Of a DNA stretch of 64,000 nucleotides, positions 58,934-64,000 are shown piece by piece. This DNA is from Candidatus Villigracilaceae bacterium. GTDB taxonomy: Bacteria > Chloroflexota > Anaerolineae > Anaerolineales > Villigracilaceae. Under the pieces are notes generated by a model. It was not told the DNA's origin and searched no databases. It saw nothing but the letters and a program-made list of their open reading frames with translations. The translations under genes and the position numbers were made by a program. Numbering within the stretch: position 1 is the first letter of the stretch; each line of letters opens with the position of its first letter. Location: the NCBI GenBank assembly GCA_026645935.1, contig JAPKMP010000001.1, forward strand, positions 248,001 through 312,000, written 5' to 3'.

Positions 58934-60001
58934 TTAATCCCAGGAAATTTTTTCCATGAAATCCGCTTCGAGTGAGGCGATAAATTCAGCAAGTAATCTG
59001 CCCGCCCGCTGCACGTCTTTAACTGCGATCAATTCCACGGCGGTGTGCATATACCGTTGCGGGATGCTAACCACCATGGTGGGAATCCCTTCAGCGGTGA
59101 GCTGTAAAGCATCCGCATCGGTCGAGGAATATTCGGGCATCAGATCATCCGAGACGGGAATCTCGATCCGCTCGGCGATTTCTTTGAAGCGTTTATACAA
59201 ATAGGGATGCACGCTGGGTCCGATGCCGAGTGTCACGCCTTTCCCAAGCGGGAAGGTCTGGAATCCGCTTGCGCCCGCTCCCGCGCCGAAAGTCATATCC
59301 ACTGCGACGGCAATGGTCGGGCGAAGTTGAAACGCGCTGGTATACGCGCCGCCAAATGTGGTTTCTTCCTGCGCTGTCGCCACCGCCCAAACATCCCACA
59401 CATGCGATTTGGACCGAAGTTCTTCGAGGCAAACGGTGAGCGCAGCGACGGATGCGCGGTTATCCAATGTGTGCCCGCTCACGGTTCCCCCGGACAATTC
59501 GACTGGTTCCGTCCCGAAGGAGACTCTGTCGCCGACCCGGACCCGCCTCAAGACTTCGCCGGGAGCCAGTCCTGTATCGACAAAAAGATACTTCATCGCG
59601 ACGACTCCGCTCCCTTCGCCTTCCGGTAATAAATTGGCTGGCGGCATGGCGACCACACTATAGAGTTCCTCTTTCGTCCCTGAGGCGTGGACGGTGACCG
59701 GCGTACCCGGTAATACACGCGCGTCGATTCCGCCTACATTGGTGATGTAGATGAATCCATCTACGATACGGACCACCATCATGCCGATGGCGTCCATGTG
59801 GGTGGCGATCATCACAGAGGGGCGGCGGCTTTTCTTTAGCGTACCCCGCTTCAGTCCATGGACCGAGGCGAGGCTGCTTTGGGAGATTTCATCCACCAGC
59901 GGAGTCCACTGCTTTTTGATGAGGTCCGCGGCGGGGATTTCATCCCCTGAAAGACCTGAAACGGTGATAAGAGATTTAAGAAAAGGGAGGATGTCGCTCA
60001 T
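58934..60001 (-). CDS. M42-family aminopeptidase, copy 3
   Basis: The 355-aa protein starts at MSDILPFLKSLITVSGLSG (ATG 60001), overlapping the stop of the upstream gene by four bases (ATGA); the 495-aa ORF extends into that gene out of frame. Ligands are IATHMDAIGMMVV, TLDNRASVAALTV, AQEETTFGGAYTS, VDMTFGAGAGASG and RYMHTAVELI. The loop after EE differs from the other two copies (TTFGGA instead of VGVRGA/IGLRGA), so specificity may differ. Cotranscribed with the anchor-like protein upstream. Confidence 0.92.
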   Translation of the reverse strand: MSDILPFLKSLITVSGLSGDEIPAADLIKKQWTPLVDEISQSSLASVHGLKRGTLKKSRRPSVMIATHMDAIGMMVVRIVDGFIYITNVGGIDARVLPGTPVTVHASGTKEELYSVVAMPPANLLPEGEGSGVVAMKYLFVDTGLAPGEVLRRVRVGDRVSFGTEPVELSGGTVSGHTLDNRASVAALTVCLEELRSKSHVWDVWAVATAQEETTFGGAYTSAFQLRPTIAVAVDMTFGAGAGASGFQTFPLGKGVTLGIGPSVHPYLYKRFKEIAERIEIPVSDDLMPEYSSTDADALQLTAEGIPTMVVSIPQRYMHTAVELIAVKDVQRAGRLLAEFIASLEADFMEKISWD

Positions 60002-60492
60002 GGACCACCGAACGCGGTTGGGGATGCTGTGAGAGTGCTGGTCGGTGTGGCGGTGGGTGTGCTGGTGGGCGTGGCGGTTGGAGTCGACGTATTGGTGGCA
60101 GTATTCGTCGGCGTCGATGTCGGCGTGGAAGTTGGAGTATTGGTGGATGTGCTCGTAGGTGTGCTTGTTTTTGTTGGCGTTGAAGAAGGCGTATGAGTTG
60201 GAGTGTTTGATGGCGGCTGGAACGGTGTGACCGAAATCGTGGGACTCGGGGTTATGCTCGGTGTAAGAGAAATGGTTGGAGTGATGACCTGTGGCGTGCC
60301 GCTGACCGTGGCGGTGGCGGGCGTGATGGTTCCCGTGACGGTGATTGTAAAAGTCGGGGTGGGAGTGGCATCGCGCGGATTTGGAGCGAATGAAAGGCAG
60401 ACAAACCCGGCGCAATAACAAGGAATGGTGGCGATAATGGCAACCAGAAGCCGCAGGCGGCGTCGGGCTTGGGGAGTGTCGGCTTCCAGCAT
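59998..60492 (-). CDS. Thr/Pro-rich membrane-anchored protein
   Basis: The protein is 164 aa from ATG 60492. One hydrophobic helix (RRLRLLVAIIATIPCYCAGFVCLSF) is followed by about 115 residues of Thr, Pro and Ser repeats (TPTSTPTSTPTNTATNTSTPTA). It has no folded domain. Such regions are common linkers and are likely extracytoplasmic and perhaps glycosylated. A TATAAT at 60502-60507 would place the transcript start almost on the ATG, which is why the longer ORF start at 60513 is rejected. It is the first gene of the peptidase operon. Confidence 0.7.
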   Translation of the reverse strand: MLEADTPQARRRLRLLVAIIATIPCYCAGFVCLSFAPNPRDATPTPTFTITVTGTITPATATVSGTPQVITPTISLTPSITPSPTISVTPFQPPSNTPTHTPSSTPTKTSTPTSTSTNTPTSTPTSTPTNTATNTSTPTATPTSTPTATPTSTLTASPTAFGGP

Positions 60493-60534
60493 AATGCGTA
60501 GATTATAATCCATAGAAATTATTCATTGGCTCGC

Positions 60535-60553
60535 GCCGCCGTCCCCGGCGGCG
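60535..60553. repeat. GGCGGCGGGGAC-type repeat, inverted copy
   Basis: CGCCGCCGTCCCCGGCGGCG lies between the divergent Thr/Pro-rich gene and sbcC; it is the reverse-strand relative of the elements at 27333 and 46631. Confidence 0.65.
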
Positions 60554-60566
60554 TTTTCGAGAAACT

Positions 60567-63128
60567 ATGATTCCTCTTCATTTACGCATTGCCGGTTTTC
60601 TTTCATACCGCGATCCGATCGAACTTGGTTTTGATTCGATCCAACTTGCCTGCATCTCGGGTCAGAACGGGGCTGGCAAGTCCTCCCTATTGGATGCCTT
60701 CACGTGGTCTTTGTTCGGTGAGGCGCGCGGCAAAGGGACCGAAATCATCAATCTCAACCAGGATGTGAAAGCCGCGGAAGTCGCATTAACATTCGAATAC
60801 GAGGGGAATGTGTATAGGGTCCAACGAACTCTGCCGCGCAATAAGAGCACAGTACTGGAGTTTCAGGTGCAGGATGGCGATATGTGGCGTCCGTTGACAG
60901 AGAAAACGACGCGCGAGACACAATCGCGCATCGAACAGACTTTGCGGCTCGATTACGAAACATTCATCAACGCTTCCTTCTTTTTGCAGGGCAAAGCCGA
61001 CCAGTTCACGCAGAAGAAAGCCAGCGACCGCAAAGCGGTCCTGAGTTCGATCCTTGGGCTGGAGATCTGGGATACCTATAAGGATCGCGCGGCAGAACGT
61101 CGACGGACATTGGAATTGGAGATCAATGAGATCGACGGGCGGGTTGCTGAAATTGACGCTGAACTTTCTGAAGAGGACGAACGCCAGCGCAGGCTGGGGG
61201 AGTTGGAGGAATCGCTGAAGCAGTTGACAAGGGCGCGGGAGGCGCAGGAATCTGCCCTGGAAAACATCCGTCGGAATGCGGCGCTTCTCAATGAGCAGAG
61301 AAAGAATGTCGCTTCGGCTGAGTCGCAATTGAATCGCGCGCGGGATGCGCTCGCGTCCATCGAATCGCGTATCGCAGGCAAGGAAGTGGAACGCGCCGAA
61401 TATTCGGACCTGCTGGAACGCGCGAAAGAAATCGAATCCGCGCATAAGGCTTTGCAGAAGGCGCGTAAGGAACTGGAAGACTTCGAAAATAACGCGGCAC
61501 AATTCCGCGGGCATGATGAGAAACGCCAGCCCTTGCTGCGAGAAATCGAGGTGGAAAGGGCGAAATTGGAGCAGGAGAGGGAAGAGCTTAGTAAACGGTA
61601 TGCAGCGATCAGTGACCAGTTATCGCTGGTGGATGATCTAGAAAAACAGTTAACCGCGGCGCAAAAAACCTTGAAAGAAACGGAAGCCAAACTCAAAGAG
61701 CGAACCGAGTTGGAAACTCAGCACAATGCGGCGCGTGAGCGGCAGGCCGCTTTGAAAGCGGAGAATGAGTCGCTGCGGCGGGAGATGGATGAACTCAAAA
61801 GCCGCATCGATGCCTTGAAAGTCGCCGAAGGCGCTGAGTGTCCGTTGTGTGGCCAACCCTTGAGCGAAAGTCATCGCAAGTCGACGCTCAAGGAATTGGA
61901 GAAGACCGGCAAGGAGAAAGGCGATACTTTCCGTGCCAATAAGAAGGCCATCGATGACAGCGAGAAGGAAATCGCGGATTACGCGATACATATTACGCAA
62001 TTCGCCAATGCCGAAAATGAGCGCCTGCGCTTCTCCAATTCCATTTCGCAACTCACTTTGCAAATGGAGTCGATCCAGCAACAAGGAAGGGAATGGGAAA
62101 AGACCGGCGCGAAACGTTTGAAGGAAATAGAAAAGATATTAGAAAGTGAAAAGTACGCGAGCGAGGCGCATAAAGCGCTTGCAAAATTGAACAAGGAACT
62201 TTCCAAACTTGGCTATGATGTTTCTGCACATGAAGCCAAGCGCAGGGAAGAAAACGAATTGCGTGGCGCGGAAGAGGAAGCCCGTAAGTTGGAGTCAGCG
62301 CGCGAGTTGAGCAGGAGGATTGGCAGGGAGATAGAAGATCTAGCGGAGGAAAGAGGAGAGAGGAAAGGGGAAGTTATCGAGGCGGAAAAAATCTTTGCAG
62401 AGGCAGAGAGGGTTCTGGCTGAATCTGAGTCCGGCGCGCCGAATTTACAGGAGGCCGAGAGCAAACTCTTTGAATTGCGCGAAGACGAGAACCGCGTCCG
62501 CGATGAAGCCGGGGCGGCGCGTCAGCGGGTGGATGTTTTGTCCACGCTGCGTTCCCGCCGCGCGGAGTATGAACGTCAGCGCGAGGAGATCAATCAAAAT
62601 ATTGTGCGTCATCGTTCACTGGAACGTGCCTTTGGCAGGGATGGCGTTCCCGCTCTGCTGATCGAGCAGGCGCTTCCGCAAATTCAGCAGAAAGCCAATG
62701 ACATCCTCGAACGCCTCAGTGACGGTGCGATGACGATTCAATTCGTTACTCAAGCGGAATATAAAGACAAGAAACGCGATGACCTGAAGGAGACTCTCGA
62801 TATTCACATCAGCGATTCGTCGGGAATGCGCGATTATGAAATGTATTCCGGCGGCGAAGCCTTCCGCGTCAACTTTGCGATCCGGCTGGCGCTTTCTGAA
62901 ATCCTTGCCCAGCGAAAGGGCGCGCGCCTGCAGACCCTGGTCATCGACGAAGGCTTTGGCTCGCAGGATGCTCTCGGCCGTCAGCGTCTTGTCGAAGCCA
63001 TCAATACGGTCAGAAATGATTTTGCCAAGATCTTCATCATCACCCATCTCGATGAGCTAAAAGATGCATTTCCGAATCGCATCGAGGTCGAAAAGACGGA
63101 ACGGGGGAGTTCGGTGCGTGTGGTGTAA
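60567..63128 (+). CDS. sbcC: SbcC/Rad50-like SMC ATPase
   Basis: The 853-aa protein works with the SbcD nuclease at DNA ends and hairpins. N-terminal MIPLHLRIAGFLSYRDPIELGFDS is followed by Walker A SGQNGAGKSSLLDAFTW. Long coiled coils flank a zinc hook CPLCGQPLSE near residue 428. The C-terminal half has the signature MYSGGEAFRVNFAIRLALSEIL and Walker B LQTLVIDEGFGSQD. It is a complete SMC-like chain. The partner sbcD is not adjacent (the flanking gene is on the other strand), which is unusual. No signal peptide. Confidence 0.93.
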   Translation: MIPLHLRIAGFLSYRDPIELGFDSIQLACISGQNGAGKSSLLDAFTWSLFGEARGKGTEIINLNQDVKAAEVALTFEYEGNVYRVQRTLPRNKSTVLEFQVQDGDMWRPLTEKTTRETQSRIEQTLRLDYETFINASFFLQGKADQFTQKKASDRKAVLSSILGLEIWDTYKDRAAERRRTLELEINEIDGRVAEIDAELSEEDERQRRLGELEESLKQLTRAREAQESALENIRRNAALLNEQRKNVASAESQLNRARDALASIESRIAGKEVERAEYSDLLERAKEIESAHKALQKARKELEDFENNAAQFRGHDEKRQPLLREIEVERAKLEQEREELSKRYAAISDQLSLVDDLEKQLTAAQKTLKETEAKLKERTELETQHNAARERQAALKAENESLRREMDELKSRIDALKVAEGAECPLCGQPLSESHRKSTLKELEKTGKEKGDTFRANKKAIDDSEKEIADYAIHITQFANAENERLRFSNSISQLTLQMESIQQQGREWEKTGAKRLKEIEKILESEKYASEAHKALAKLNKELSKLGYDVSAHEAKRREENELRGAEEEARKLESARELSRRIGREIEDLAEERGERKGEVIEAEKIFAEAERVLAESESGAPNLQEAESKLFELREDENRVRDEAGAARQRVDVLSTLRSRRAEYERQREEINQNIVRHRSLERAFGRDGVPALLIEQALPQIQQKANDILERLSDGAMTIQFVTQAEYKDKKRDDLKETLDIHISDSSGMRDYEMYSGGEAFRVNFAIRLALSEILAQRKGARLQTLVIDEGFGSQDALGRQRLVEAINTVRNDFAKIFIITHLDELKDAFPNRIEVEKTERGSSVRVV

Positions 63129-63199
63129 AAAAATCAGGTTGCAAGTTGAAGGTTGAAAGTCAGGATCGAACTTATAACCGTCAACCTTGAACCTTCAAC

Positions 63200-64000
63200 A
63201 TGCTTTATCTCATCATCTCCACTATGCTGTTCGTCCTCGCTATCATCATCGTTCATTGGATTCACAACCAATATCATCTTGATATTGTCGTCACGCCTGC
63301 GCCACCGCCCGGGTCCGCGCCGATGGTTTCGGTGTGCATCCCGGCCCGGAACGAAGAGAACAACATCCGGCGCTGCGTCGAGGCGGTTCTTCGTCAGGAT
63401 TACCCGAACTTCGAAGTCATCGTTCTGGATGATCGCTCCACCGATTCGACATCCGAGATTCTTCGCCAACTTGCGGCTCAGAATGACAGACTTAAAATCC
63501 TCAGCGGCTCGGACCTGCCCGATGGTTGGGCGGGCAAACCCCATGCCTTATACCAAGCCTCGGCTTTTGCGAAAGGCGAGTGGCTCTGTTTCGTGGATGC
63601 CGATACCTTCCTCGAGCCGAACGCGCTTTCATCAGTGTATGCAAAAGCCATCGAGACGAACGCGGACTTGTTCACTGTGATGACCAAACAAATCCTCGGC
63701 ACATTTTGGGAGCGGACCGTCATGCCGTTGGTAATGACGGCGCTCTCCGTGGGATTCTCTCCACGAAAAGTGAACGATCCCAAACGCCAGGATGCGATCG
63801 CGAACGGACAGTTTATCTTCATTAGGCAAAGCGCTTATGATGCGGTGGGCGGACATGAAAGAATCAAGGATCAGATCGTGGAAGATAAAGCGCTTTCTGA
63901 AAATATAAAATGGAGCGGTTATCGGCTGATTGTTGCGGGCGGGTCGCAAGTGGTCGGCACGCGGATGTATACGTCCCTGCCGGAAATGTGGGAGGGCTGG
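63200..64000 (+). CDS. Family 2 glycosyltransferase, cut by window end
   Basis: The visible part is 267 aa from ATG 63200 to the last base, open at the 3' end; the ORF track misses it because it has no stop. An N-terminal helix (LIISTMLFVLAIIIVHWIHN) is followed by VSVCIPARNEENNIRRCVEAVLRQDYPNFEVIVLDDRSTDST, the GT-A nucleotide-sugar domain, then LCFVDADTFLEPNAL (DxD) and KDQIVEDKALSENIKWSGYRL (the ED acceptor motif). The pattern resembles carotenoid or hopanoid glycosyltransferases (HpnB/CrtQ-like). The substrate is not determined. Confidence 0.85.
   Translation, partial: MLYLIISTMLFVLAIIIVHWIHNQYHLDIVVTPAPPPGSAPMVSVCIPARNEENNIRRCVEAVLRQDYPNFEVIVLDDRSTDSTSEILRQLAAQNDRLKILSGSDLPDGWAGKPHALYQASAFAKGEWLCFVDADTFLEPNALSSVYAKAIETNADLFTVMTKQILGTFWERTVMPLVMTALSVGFSPRKVNDPKRQDAIANGQFIFIRQSAYDAVGGHERIKDQIVEDKALSENIKWSGYRLIVAGGSQVVGTRMYTSLPEMWEGW

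Noticed and set aside
60000-60240. Short tandem repeats that could suggest a CRISPR-like array
   Set aside because: They are degenerate coding repeats for Thr/Pro/Ser without constant repeats or unique spacers of equal length.
60001-60421. N-terminal extension of the third M42 ORF (His/Asn-rich)
   Set aside because: It reads the repetitive Thr/Pro gene in another frame; the ATG at 60001 gives a normal M42 N-terminus.
63135-63199. GTTGAAGGTT and AACCTTCAAC inverted motif before the glycosyltransferase gene
   Set aside because: It is short, imperfect and AT-biased, and no promoter or operator pattern could be built on it.

Overview
The window looks like a chromosomal segment of a Chloroflexota bacterium, most likely of Anaerolineae type. 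That placement is an inference from gene content and style and was not tested by any search. The clues are moderate-to-high GC, many secreted lipoproteins with Pro/Thr 'TPTP' linkers, a T-box leader in front of serS, a short EF-Ts, the rpsB-tsf-pyrH-frr-uppS-cdsA order, and dispersed palindromic repeats of the GTCATTCTGAG type.

Layout. 1-2.4 kb: small lipoprotein, amphi-Trp protein, EamA transporter and a membrane protein. 2.4-8.35 kb: core operon rpsB-tsf, pyrH, frr-uppS-cdsA and glpX, then tRNA-Asn with a consensus promoter. 8.4-15.5 kb: a TsnR-like 23S rRNA methyltransferase homologue, a 59-aa gene missing from the ORF track, a RluA-type pseudouridine synthase, a two-component system, a lytic transglycosylase, a membrane protein behind a promoter carrying two SOS-type boxes, and an alpha/beta hydrolase with Asp at the nucleophile position. 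15.5-19.3 kb: serine biosynthesis (DUF1015 and serA, divergent from serC). 19.3-29.6 kb: lipoproteins, htpG, a CoA-binding protein, recA with an SOS-like box in its promoter, an M23 peptidase and a TolB-like propeller lipoprotein.

29.7-34 kb is an AT-rich accessory stretch: two zinc-ribbon membrane proteins, a C-tail-anchored protein, a lipoprotein, a structured non-coding element, a GIY-YIG-like protein and a trypsin-like protease. 34.2-37.5 kb holds small enzymes and lipoproteins. 38-41.7 kb is a second accessory patch: an AT-rich orphan gene, a 36-codon remnant of a second methylmalonyl-CoA mutase, a 34-bp perfect palindrome, a VapBC-like pair and the intact mutase.

41.8-47.4 kb is the most interesting region. 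A membrane protein ends in a predicted cytosolic Cys-Ala repeat tail. It is followed by a radical SAM/SPASM enzyme with a PqqD-like N-terminal domain, a paralogue of that enzyme that has lost all Fe-S cysteines, and a SAM methyltransferase. This resembles a peptide-maturation cassette acting on a membrane-anchored substrate.

47.4-55.4 kb: a membrane-anchored unknown, tandem HExxH proteins, a dual-specificity phosphatase, signal peptidase I, tRNA-Glu, T-box plus serS, and small membrane proteins. 55.5-60.5 kb: a minus-strand peptidase cluster with three M42 aminopeptidases and one S51 peptidase. 60.6-64 kb: SbcC and a glycosyltransferase cut by the window end.
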